The notes beneath the pieces were generated by a model. The model did no database searches and was not told the DNA's origin. It saw nothing but the letters and a program-made list of their open reading frames with translations. A DNA stretch of 64,000 bases from Candida dubliniensis CD36 (lineage: Eukaryota > Ascomycota > Pichiomycetes > Serinales > Debaryomycetaceae): positions 682,001-746,000 of the forward strand of contig NC_012864.1 of NCBI RefSeq assembly GCF_000026945.1. The letters are read 5' to 3'. Position 1 is the stretch's first letter. Each line of letters opens with the position of its first letter. Positions 41,065-51,367 of this stretch are shown here, piece after piece. The position numbers and the translations under genes were made by a program.

Positions 41065-41545
41065 TTATTCCTTATCAATCTCAATATCTTCATTATTTGT
41101 AACTTTTTCATCTTCCACATTTTCTTCTTCATTTATATTTCCATTATTATTATTATTATCATCATTTTCTATTGGCTTTGAATCTGTTTGTTGATTTTGT
41201 TGTTCTATTTCTTTATATTCACGAATAAATAATACATTATTACATCTAATAAAAATTTCTCCAATCAATTCTTCTTTAGTTGTATTTATATCATCGGATA
41301 TTATTTCATAAGTTTGATCTAATTGTAGATTCATATAATTATCAATTGATATTAATATACCTTTATATTGAGTTTTATTCCATTTTAATCGAACTATAAT
41401 GGATTTACCTATTAATGATTTTAAAAATGGTGTTGGATTGATTGGTTGGAACTAAAATAAATATAAGGTACCTTGTTAGTATAGAATTCAAGTATAACGA
41501 GTTATTGAATATAATAAAATAGTATTGTATACATACATTTGACAT
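41065..41545 (-). CDS. SMX3: Sm core protein F, spliced (exons 41537-41545 and 41065-41451)
   Basis: 131 aa after joining. Exon 1 encodes only MSN. The intron begins GTATGT and ends TTTTAG. Exon 2 starts FQPINPTPFLKSLIGK and continues with VRLKWNKTQYKGILISIDNY, MNLQL and the Sm2 motif IRCNNVLFIREY. This aligns with human SmF ([43 protein letters not shown], from memory). SmF is one of seven proteins ringing the Sm site of spliceosomal U snRNAs. The protein extends about 45 residues beyond the usual 86, with an Asn/Glu/Asp-rich tail of unknown role. Confidence 0.92.
41452..41536 (-). other. Intron of SMX3
   Basis: 85 nt. Donor GTATGT at 41536-41531, branch site TACTAAC at 41481-41475, acceptor TTTTAG ending 41452. 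All three match the yeast consensus. Confidence 0.92.
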
Positions 41546-41873
41546 GATATTAGATGTGTGTTGATAGTTGTTGGTTGATAGATGAGATTGAAGGAGGAGG
41601 AGGAGGTAAGTATTATGTGTGTGTGTGTAAAAAAATGTAAAGAATTTTTTTTTTCTTCTTCTTCTTCTTCTTGTTCTTCTTCTTTTCACTGTTTCTTTTC
41701 GTGTTGTTGAAAAATTATCAACAAACAACAACAACAAACAACAACAAACAACAACAAACTCTACATCCCTTTCTTCATCAAAAGTTCAAACACCATCTTC
41801 TGCATCCCCCCCCACACTTCCCCTAGAAAATCAAAACATCATATATATATATATATATATATATACTTTAAAT
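41546..41873. other. Divergent promoter SMX3 / GAB1
   Basis: 328 bp with (GTGT)n near 41618-41629, CTT and CAACAA repeats, and an (AT)n tract at about 41841-41865 just before the GAB1 ATG. No gene seen. Confidence 0.65.
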
Positions 41874-43331
41874 ATGGATAAATCAACAATTCGAGTATTT
41901 ATAATTGGTGGATTAATTCGATTTTTATTACCAACAATAATTTTCCCTCAATTAACATCAATATTAGATTCATCAATATTATTATCAACACCAATAACTA
42001 GTTTTAAATCAATTCAAGAATCAATTTTTTATTTTTTCCATAATATTGAATTATATAATGGAGGAATTAATCATTCACCACCAATTTTAATAATTTTATT
42101 ATCATTTTTAGGTAATATTAATGAATTAAATATGGATAATAATTTAAATAAAATTGGATATGATTTATTATATACTATAATTGATTTAATAATTGCTTAT
42201 AAAATCATTATAATTAATCGATGGTATAATAATTATCAACAACAAAAACGACAACAAAAGAGGAATAAGAAAAAAGAAGAAGAAGAAGTAGAAGTAGAAG
42301 AAGAAGAAGAAGAACTACAAAAAAATTCATTGGGAAAATTTGATGATTATTTAATTGGTTGTTTTTATTTATTTAATCCATTAATTATTTTAACTAATTT
42401 AAGTCATTCAAGTATTATTTTCAGTTGGTATTTCATAATTGAAAGTATTATACAAATTATTCAATATGAAAATATTTCTCGTTCAATGATTTCTTTAGCT
42501 ATTGCTAGTTATCTTTCTTATAGTCCAATTTATTTATTACCTAGTATATTAGCATTAGGTCATGTCATCATTAGAGATAAAACTAACTTGCAACAACAAC
42601 AACAACAACAACAACAACAACCACCAAAAAAGAATGTTAAAGATTTGATTATGAAATTATATGTTGAAGGATTAGCAATTTTTTTAATTTGTGAAATATT
42701 ATTAATTATGATATCATTTATAATTACTGCAAGTTGGGAATTTTTAGATAATGTATATTTAACAATTATATTATTTAAAAATCCAAGACCTAATATAGGA
42801 TTATGGTGGTATATTTTTATTGAAATGTTTGAAAATTATTCATCATTTTATTTAATTGTTTTCAATATTTATACTTGGATTTTTATATTACCATTCACCA
42901 TTAGATTTTTCCAATACAAAAACAATAATAATAATAAATTTTTTTTACCAATTGGTGATTCATTTTTAGCAATAATTTTATGTCTTTGTTGGATTTCATT
43001 TATTAAACCATATCCAATTCTTGGAGATTTAGGATTAATATTATCATTATTACCAATTTTAAATAATACTATTATTCAATATTGTAAATTGAAAAATATT
43101 ATCGGAATAATATTAATTATTGGATTATTATTGGCACCAATATTTTATTATATTTGGATTGTTTTAGGTACAGGGAATGCTAATTTTTTTTATAGTATTA
43201 CTTTAATTTGGGGTAGTATTCATGGATTAATTTTAATGGATTTAATTTGGACAAAATTGACTTTAGATTATTATATTGATAATGAAATTGAAATTGATAT
43301 GAATGATGGTATTAGTTTAGCACAAATATAA
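41874..43331 (+). CDS. GAB1: GPI transamidase subunit Gab1 (PIG-U)
   Basis: 485 aa, very hydrophobic with about ten predicted membrane segments. The N-terminus IRVFIIGGLIRFLLPTIIFP and the lumenal motif ELYNGGINHSPPILI are characteristic of PIG-U/Gab1. A conserved later stretch is NIGLWWYIFIEMF. Two low-complexity insertions lie in loops: Glu/Lys-rich near residue 135-150 and poly-Gln near 240-250. Gab1 is an essential subunit of the ER complex that attaches GPI anchors to proteins such as the wall protein at 25.2-26 kb. Confidence 0.9.
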   Translation: MDKSTIRVFIIGGLIRFLLPTIIFPQLTSILDSSILLSTPITSFKSIQESIFYFFHNIELYNGGINHSPPILIILLSFLGNINELNMDNNLNKIGYDLLYTIIDLIIAYKIIIINRWYNNYQQQKRQQKRNKKKEEEEVEVEEEEEELQKNSLGKFDDYLIGCFYLFNPLIILTNLSHSSIIFSWYFIIESIIQIIQYENISRSMISLAIASYLSYSPIYLLPSILALGHVIIRDKTNLQQQQQQQQQQPPKKNVKDLIMKLYVEGLAIFLICEILLIMISFIITASWEFLDNVYLTIILFKNPRPNIGLWWYIFIEMFENYSSFYLIVFNIYTWIFILPFTIRFFQYKNNNNNKFFLPIGDSFLAIILCLCWISFIKPYPILGDLGLILSLLPILNNTIIQYCKLKNIIGIILIIGLLLAPIFYYIWIVLGTGNANFFYSITLIWGSIHGLILMDLIWTKLTLDYYIDNEIEIDMNDGISLAQI

Positions 43332-43891
43332 TAATGAATGTGTCCTCCCATAAAAAAAAAAAAAATATGCATAATATTATAATATTATCTCCAGATTTAT
43401 AGGTAACTTATATTTGAAAGTTAGAAATATCAAAATTGTGGTTTAAATAAAAAGTATAAGAAATTAATATCATTACATGTTATTGATTTTTCTTCTTTCA
43501 ATTACCTCCCCCCCCTCTAACTCCTTCTCCCCCCTCTAACTCCTTGTTATCTGTAAAATTAAGTGTGGATTTATTGACTTCCAAAAAAAAAAAAATTTAA
43601 TCATAATCATAATCTTTATCTTTATAAAGGATGATGTAGATAATAATAAAATATAGGTTCTTAAATCTATCTATTTAAGAATTTCCTACCGTTTTCCTTT
43701 CAAACTGTTTAGTGATATTAATGTTTATTCTGAATATCAACAAATATATTATTGATACTGATCATTCTATAACACACACTATGTGAGTTATTTATAACTA
43801 TTACTTGTCTAACTATTACTTGTCTAACTTTTAATTCTCAATTATACACCAAAAATGAAATCTTCGTTAGTTAGTTAGTTAGTTAGGCATT

Positions 43892-43922
<31 letters not shown>
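43892..43922 (+). repeat. (TAG)n microsatellite
   Basis: About ten TAG units upstream of SUT1. Confidence 0.85.
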
Positions 43923-44373
43923 CGTAAATACATATAATATATAGTATGGGGGGTTATGAGGAGTTATGAGGAGGAGTTATGAGGAGTTAATATGCAAGTT
44001 ACGGATAAAACAAAACAATAGTGGGGCTGTTACAACAAGACCCCAAAAAAGAAAATTAGAGATTTACCCCACTAAGTTAGGAAACTGTTTTTGGTTTCAG
44101 GTTTCTTTTTGCATCTAATAATATATATATATATAGCATCCATTCATCCATTAAATTTATCATCATCTTCAAGTTCAAGTTCAACTTCAAAAAAAAAAAG
44201 AAGAAGAAAAATTATTTTGTTACTAATAAACCAATAGATGATGATGATGATAGTAAGTAAATTCCTCAAAACATATTGAATTTAATTCGTCCGAGGTATT
44301 ATAGAATTTTTTTTTTTTTTTTTTTTTTAAGTTCCATTTATAATATAAGCAAAATAAATGAAACAACTACAGG

Positions 44374-44374
<1 letters not shown>

Positions 44375-44432
<58 letters not shown>
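44375..44432 (+). repeat. (AAC)n microsatellite
   Basis: About nineteen AAC units, followed at 44440-44470 by about ten GAT units. Confidence 0.9.
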
Positions 44433-44434
<2 letters not shown>

Positions 44435-44439
44435 AATGC

Positions 44440-44472
<33 letters not shown>

Positions 44473-45557
44473 GAAAAATTCCATATCTATTCTATTTTTT
44501 TTTTTTTAATCGATAACTAACAAAGTACTAAATAAGAAGAAGTAGAAGAAGCAGAAGAAGCAGAAGAAGAGGTAATATATTTTTGTATCTTATCTATTAG
44601 ATTCATGTGATTCAATATTTTTAAAATCCCTCCCCCCCCCCCCCACATCTGTTGAGGAACTTGCTTTTTTTTTTTTTTTTTTTTCATTTTTCAGTTTTAT
44701 TGACTTATTTGAAAAACAACAAGGCTTTTTTTTTTTTTTGGTTTTAAATTCCTTCCGGTGTGACATTTCTTCTTGTTGTTGCTGCTGCTGTTGTTGTTGT
44801 TGTTTTCTGACATCACCATTCATTATCATTATTACTAAACAAACAAATTGAAGCCATTTCTTGCTTTTCCATATTGTGTATAATAACGAAATGGGGGAAA
44901 AAGACAGAAAAACAGAGAGAAAGGGCAACTGTGGTAGTTGTGGTGGTTGCTAGTGATGGTGGTGGTGGGGCAACAAGGCGGGGGGTTGGTTGGTTGATAG
45001 CGCGGTTATACCAATTGATTGATTGGCTGTATCAGATAAACGTATAATATTACATTCTCTCTCTTTTTTTCCCCGATAACAAATGAATGTAATTTTGAAT
45101 AAATATCAAACTCCGAGGATATGTCAACAACAACAACAACAACAATAATAATCATAATAATTTATGCACCTGAATTAATATTATTATTATACTATTAGGA
45201 ACTAATAACAAAATTGTTTGTGTTAGGTATCATTAAAAGAGTTATTGATTAATGTTTACTCCGACCACAAGATCACAAGATCACAAGACCACAAGACCAA
45301 GTAAAAAGAAGAAAAAGAAAAAGAAAAAGAAAAAATTGAGTCACTTCGGATTAAGGGATGTTTTTTCTACTTTCTGTCGGAAAAAAAAAAAAACAAAAAA
45401 AAAAAATAAAAGTATGAGTATGCACAATGGGGTAAAAATTAAAAAAAAAAAACTCCGAAAAAAAAAAAAAAAAAAAAACAAGAAGAAGAAGAAGAAGAAG
45501 AAGCTAAAGAAAGAAAAAAAAAAAAAGGTTGTTGATAGGTTGATTGGTTGGATTGGA

Positions 45558-45602
<45 letters not shown>
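45558..45602 (+). repeat. (GAT)n microsatellite
   Basis: About fifteen GAT units in the SUT1 upstream region, after long poly-A and GAA tracts. Confidence 0.9.
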
Positions 45603-45605
<3 letters not shown>

Positions 45606-48600
45606 TGTTTGAGATATTATTAAACAACTAACTAACTAACAACATCAACAGGAAAGAGGAGAAGAGAAAGGAGAAGAGAAAGAAGAAGAAGAAGAAAAAA
45701 AGCATATTAACAACAACAATAAGTATTGAAAATTCAAGCTTTTTTTTTGATTGTTAATAGGATGTCCTTCCCTCCCTCCCCTCTTCCTCTTCCTTTTCCT
45801 CTTCCTACTTCTTCTTTCCTGTTATTGTTAGTTTAAAGTGTTTATTAAAAAGAAAGTTGGTATTGATTTCTTTTCTCTCGACTCCGCTTTTTTGTTAGTT
45901 GTTAGTCAAGTTGTTGTTTTTCATTATTAAATAATAATAATAATAATTACTAGTTGTTATTCATTATTCATTATTCATTATCCGAGGCATCAAATATTTC
46001 TTTTTATATTCTTTTAAGTTTGCTCTCTTTTTTTTTTTTTTTTTTTTTATACCCCTCCTTTACAACAGTTTTGGGTGTATTGAACTATCTAATTCTAATA
46101 ATAATAATCATCATAATAATCACAAGAAAAATCAACAACAACACAACAACATCACTCTTATCGAAATTGACAAAGTATCTAATAAACACGGAGCCGATAA
46201 AAAAAAAAAACCAACCAACCAAACAAAACTAAAACTAAAACTAAAACTAATACTAAAACTATAAAACCTACAAAATTGCTTTTTATTTAGGAGTTTCCCT
46301 TTATTTTTACTCCTTTGCGTTAGTGTAAATCAATGAATAAGTTTAATTTAAACTCCGCTACAATAATAGAAATGTCTCGAGAGAGACTAACAACAACAAT
46401 AGATGTTATGAATTTAAAGTTTAGTAATTAAAATTCTTCGAGAGTATGAAAGAGAAAGAAATTACTTGGTTAGTAGGAGAGGGTTGGTTATGTTGATTTG
46501 TTTTTATTATTGATCTAGATTTGTAAAAGACAAAAAAGTGGGACAATTTTTTTTTTTGAAGACATAGCAAAGCAAAGCAAAGTGGATAGATAGAGAGGTT
46601 GTGAAAATGTGGAAAAAAAAAACTCCGTTCTCCGATAAATGCATGCATATTTGTCACTACTACTACTACTACTACTACTTTGCAAAAAGAGATTGGTTAA
46701 TTAATTATTTACCAATAACAATAACAACAACAACAACAGCCGAGTAAATTGAATAAGTAAATAGGTAGCGAATAATTTGTTAGTATTGAAGAATAAGTGT
46801 AGTAAATATAACCTGATACTATTTATATATTTATTGTCACATTCATTCATTATTTCAAATCATAAGATTTTTAATTGTCCCCTTTGTTTCTGTCGTATCG
46901 TATCATCATCTCCTCCTCCTCCTCCTCATCCTCCCCATCCTATCCCATCATCTCTCCACCCCATCATCTCTCCACTACCAAAATCTATATCGTCATCTCT
47001 ATCATCGTAAGATATTAATATAAACTGACACACACACAAAAGGAATAGGTATTCTTCTTCTTCTTCTTCCTTTGTGCTCTATATAAATTAAATTTTTTTT
47101 TTTAAAAAAACAAACCCTATCCTTCAACTTTTCAAATTTCACAGCAATAACACTAATAATAACAACAACAGCTATATAAAAAAAAGGAAATGAAATAGCT
47201 GGCGAAAATCAAGGGCAAGCGCCTCCGAAAAAAAAAAAAAGAGTCATCCGAGAGACATGCAAGTTTAATGAAGATCAAATTGAAGATGATTAGAATTCAT
47301 CAAATGACAACAACAACAACCTATTATTTGTGTAATTTATGCCACCAAATAAGGAAATGTAAGTAAGTAAGTAAGTAAGTAGACAAGTTAAACAAAAAGA
47401 ACCACAAGCCTCCGAAAAAAAAAAAAAAAAAAAAATAAATAAACCAAAACAAATCGGTTCCGGTTTTTTCCTATTGAAAAAAGATTTTCGAGTTACGACA
47501 TTTTTCCTGTTTCTTTTTGTTAGCGTTATTGTTAGCGTTAGCGTTATTGTTATTGTTAAAGTTAAAATATTATCCGAGGTGTATAAGTGTGGCATAATGT
47601 TAGAATATATGTGTTTTTTTTTTTCAACCCTTGCATTTATGAAGAGATGTTAAACGGGAATCGGAATTTCAACCGAGTAAATAAATAAATAAAGAAAGAG
47701 ACAGAGAGAACTCCGAAAATTGAAGGTTGAAGTATTCTTGTTTTGTTTCCTTCCTCCACATTTATACACAAAAAAGGAAAAAAAAAATTTTTTTGTACTT
47801 GATTTGTGGTGTACAAATAAGTAGTCAAACCTTATAGTGTATCTAGTATGTAATGAATGAAGAAGTAATAAATATCTATAAAACAACATTCAACTTAGGT
47901 TAGAGAAGAAAACTTGTTTGATTTCTAATGTCACAAGAGAAGAAGAAGAACAAGAACAAGAACTGGAGACCGTGCCCTTCTTAAAAAAAAAAAAAAAAAT
48001 GAGGAGAAAAAAAAAAAAAAAATCCAACCATCTTATATGCAGTACATCCGAGAGGCGAGGACGATGAGCAGTAACAGTAGCAGTAGCAGAAGCAGAAGAC
48101 TGTGATTAACAATGAAATGTCTCTCACTCTCTCACTCTCTCTCACATGTGCGACATTTCCCCTCAAAAAAACAATTTTTTCTTTTCTTTTTCTTTTTCTT
48201 TTTTTCGGTTTTCGGTGTTGTCAATTTTGCAACAATTTGCTCTTTGTCTTGTCTTGTCTTGTGTTGTCTTGTCTTGTGTTGGATTTAATATCGGAAAGAC
48301 GAGGAAGAGGAGAACTTAGTGTTTCTTTCTCTCTTAAACTTTAAACTCCTCCTTCCTTCATAACCCTCCCTTCCCCCCTCCGCCCCTCCAACCAACCAAT
48401 GTACAAACAATAGAAGACTAAACTTTCTCTTTTTTATTTTATTTTTATCTTTCTTTCTTTTTATCTTTTTATCCCGAGCATATTTCACATTTCACATTTC
48501 ACATTTCACAATATATATATATACTTCTACAAATCATCTCCTGCCAAAAATATTTTTATTTCTATTTCCCTTTTTCACCTTCTTCCCCTTCTTAATATAT

Positions 48601-48630
48601 AAATTTATTCTAATTATTATTTATTCAATC

Positions 48631-49812
48631 ATGTCTGACTTATTATCTTATTCTATTATGAATAACAACACTACTACTACTACTTCCACAAATAACAAAT
48701 ATCATTCAAATCATACTAAAACTGTATTACCACCAATATCATCTATTACTAATCAATTACCTCCACTAGGGTCTATTATTACATCTCCAATTAGACCTTC
48801 AACCATTAACAACAATTCCAATATTAATTTACCTACATTAAATCAATACTATGATAGATCATACACTACTACTACCTCCACCACCACCACAAACAATGGT
48901 TTAACAACTCCTTCTCCACCTCCATTAAAATATTCTTATAGTAATAATAATCTTACTGAAGCTAATTTATCTAAATTTGAAACTTCAAGAAATTGTCATG
49001 GATTAGGATTATTAAGTTCAGCAGTATTATATCAACAACAAAATAATTGTTCAACTTCATCATCTTCATCATCTTCATCACCTAATGGATTAACATTAGT
49101 TACTCCTCCACCTTCATTAACATCAAGAACTTCTTCAATTTCTTCTATTTCAACTCCATCATCTCCTCATATAAATGATATATCTATTACAAAAACCTCA
49201 ACAATCACACCAACAACCTCAAAAACCTCAAAAACTTCAACAATTATACCAACATCAAAGAATCAATGTCAAGTTCCAACTAAAAGAAGACAAAGATTAG
49301 GTCCATCATGTGATTCTTGTCGAATTCGTAAAGTTAAATGTGACGCTGAAATTCAAATCATTAATGAAGAAACTATTATTAATGAATATTGTTTACAAGT
49401 TGATGAAATTAATGAAATCAAATCTGGTAAAAAAAAATTATTATTATCATCATCATCATCAACAACAACATCATCAACATCATCTAATTGTTTAGAAAAT
49501 GGTGGGACTACTACTACTACTAATAACAATAATAAAGCAATAAAAATTGAATTAATTTATAGTCATGGGAAATTTATTAAATTTAAAAGTTGTCAAAATT
49601 GTATTTATAAATTAAATGTTGATTGTTGTTTTAAAAATGGTTATACTAAAGAAGATATTTTACATAATAAAAAATTGAAAATTTTTCATCCTGTTACTAC
49701 TACCAATACCAATACCAATACCACCACCATCAACAGTAATAGTAATAGTAATAGTAATAGTGGTGGTGGTGGTGGTAGTAAAAGAATTATGAAAAAGAAA
49801 TTACAAAAATGA
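48631..49812 (+). CDS. SUT1: Zinc-cluster transcription factor Sut1
   Basis: 393 aa. The first 200 residues are Ser/Thr/Asn/Pro-rich and disordered. The Zn2Cys6 domain is near the C-terminus and split: Cys227, Cys230 and Cys237 in GPSCDSCRIRKVKCDAE, then an insert of 83 residues with poly-Ser/Thr/Asn, then Cys321 and Cys324 in SCQNCIYKLNVDCCF with the last ligand at 332 or 333. It is followed by NGYTKEDI. The C-terminal position and long loop, with FIKFKSC and the GYTKEDI-like end, match the Sut1/Sut2 family, whose yeast members control sterol uptake and hypoxic genes. Target genes here are not visible. The gene stands alone with 5.3 kb upstream and 1.6 kb downstream free of genes. Confidence 0.82.
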   Translation: MSDLLSYSIMNNNTTTTTSTNNKYHSNHTKTVLPPISSITNQLPPLGSIITSPIRPSTINNNSNINLPTLNQYYDRSYTTTTSTTTTNNGLTTPSPPPLKYSYSNNNLTEANLSKFETSRNCHGLGLLSSAVLYQQQNNCSTSSSSSSSSPNGLTLVTPPPSLTSRTSSISSISTPSSPHINDISITKTSTITPTTSKTSKTSTIIPTSKNQCQVPTKRRQRLGPSCDSCRIRKVKCDAEIQIINEETIINEYCLQVDEINEIKSGKKKLLLSSSSSTTTSSTSSNCLENGGTTTTTNNNNKAIKIELIYSHGKFIKFKSCQNCIYKLNVDCCFKNGYTKEDILHNKKLKIFHPVTTTNTNTNTTTINSNSNSNSNSGGGGGSKRIMKKKLQK

Positions 49813-50562
49813 TAGAAGAAGATTTACTCTTCTATATTCTATTTTTTTTTTCTGCATTCATTCATATGTTTATTCATATCTTCATTCATATGTTCATCTA
49901 TTCATTCATTTATTCATTTATTCATATATTCATTTTGGTTTTATTATTATTATTGTTTTAATTCTTTGTTAATTTCCATACCAAAAAAGAAAAAAGAAAA
50001 AGAAAAGGTTTATATCCTTCATTTTTTTTTAAAAAAAGGGGAATATAATTATGGTTATGGTTTGAGGTTTGAGGTTTGAGGTTTGAGGTTTATTTCTTCA
50101 TTTATTATTGATATTTATATTTATATTTATATTGATTCATTTGTTTTTTAGAGAAAGAAAGAGAAAGTTAGATAGATAGATAGATAGATAGAAACAAATT
50201 ATCCAGCTGGAACTGGAACAACACATTAAAAAAAAAAAAAAGGGGACTTATTCCCCATATTTTGTATTTTATATTTTGTATTTTATATTTTGTATTTTAT
50301 ATTTTATATTTTGTATTTTATATATATATATTTAATAATTGTTACTATCATATTACTATTACTACTATTATCACTAATAATATAATATGTTGTGTTTTGT
50401 TTTGTTTTGTTTGGTTTGGTTTGGTTTGGCCCTTTCTTTTTTGTAAATATATTATGTTTTCTGTTGTTATAACAAACCTTTTAACATTGACAAAAAAATA
50501 CAAGTTTATGTAGGTTATTAATATTATCTTATCCCCATAATCATCATCATCAAAAACCTGTC

Positions 50563-50601
<39 letters not shown>

Positions 50602-51367
50602 CAATATGATATGATGGTTTTTGTTGAAGGGACTAACCGTGGGAATCTCCACCACCCACCAACACCATCACCACAACAACTATCACAACCGCCGTCGGAA
50701 AAAAAAAAAAAAAAAGAAACGACCGTTTTATACGTGTGTTCGTGTGTGTGTGCGTAGTGTTTACACGATAAAACTGGATATGGTGGTGGCTTTAAACCCC
50801 CCGCCTATCTACAACAACAACAGCCCCCCCTTCCCAAAAGTCCGCCATAATTTCCCCTCCTTCTTTTCTCTCCATTCCCCCTCCCGCCTAAACAGAACAA
50901 ATAATACTTCAAAATAAAATTTACATTAATTAAAATATTATATTTTCTTACAAGTTTCTATAATATTGAACTTATATTATGAGGTAGTTAGATAAACCAG
51001 ACTTATCTCAGGTCTCTTGGTTACCGGACTACCGAGTAGCATCAGACCACCAGACCAGACCACTAGAGTTGGACACTAATATATATATATATATATATAC
51101 TCTTATATCTCTGACACCTTGCCATCAACCAATATATAGTTATATAGAAAATACAAGCTATAAAAGAAGAGTAATTACATTACATATATTTTTTCATTTA
51201 TATATATATATAACATTAGAACATTATATATACACTTATTTCTATAATAAACTATTCATTGTATGTGTGTGTGTATATGTGTACGTATGTGTGTGTGTGT
51301 GTGTGTGTGTGTACGTATGTGTGTGTGTGTGTGTAGGGGGGAAGATCAACAGGGTGTGATTTATTTA
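49813..51367. other. Convergent intergenic region SUT1 / SEC16
   Basis: 1.55 kb, rich in short tandem repeats: TTCATTCATA units near 49855-49935, GGTTTGA x4 at about 50060-50090, TATTTTG units at 50258-50320, (CAA)n near 50563-50600. No gene; ORFs are repeat translations. Confidence 0.65.
51261..51334 (+). repeat. (GT)n repeat with GTACGTAT interruptions
   Basis: Alternating GT for about 74 bp next to the SEC16 3' end, with two GTACGTATGT interruptions; such tracts can adopt Z-DNA. Confidence 0.85.

Larger units (their letters stand above)
43332..48630. promoter_or_regulatory. 5.3-kb upstream region of SUT1, rich in microsatellites and TCCGA motifs
   Basis: No believable CDS; ORFs are translations of poly-A/T, AAC and GAT runs. 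By hand count TCCGA occurs about 15 times on either strand between 44.2 and 48.3 kb, twelve of them on the + strand. Regions this long precede heavily controlled regulators in Candida (family knowledge). It probably combines a long promoter and a long 5' UTR; transcription start not determinable. Confidence 0.6.

Noticed and set aside
44276..45623. ORFs rich in Asn/Asp or Lys
   Set aside because: They are translations of AAC, GAT and poly-A tracts.
49309..49640. The 83-residue insert in the Zn2Cys6 domain as a novelty
   Set aside because: A long loop in a C-terminal zinc cluster is, as I recall, a known property of the Sut1/Sut2 family.
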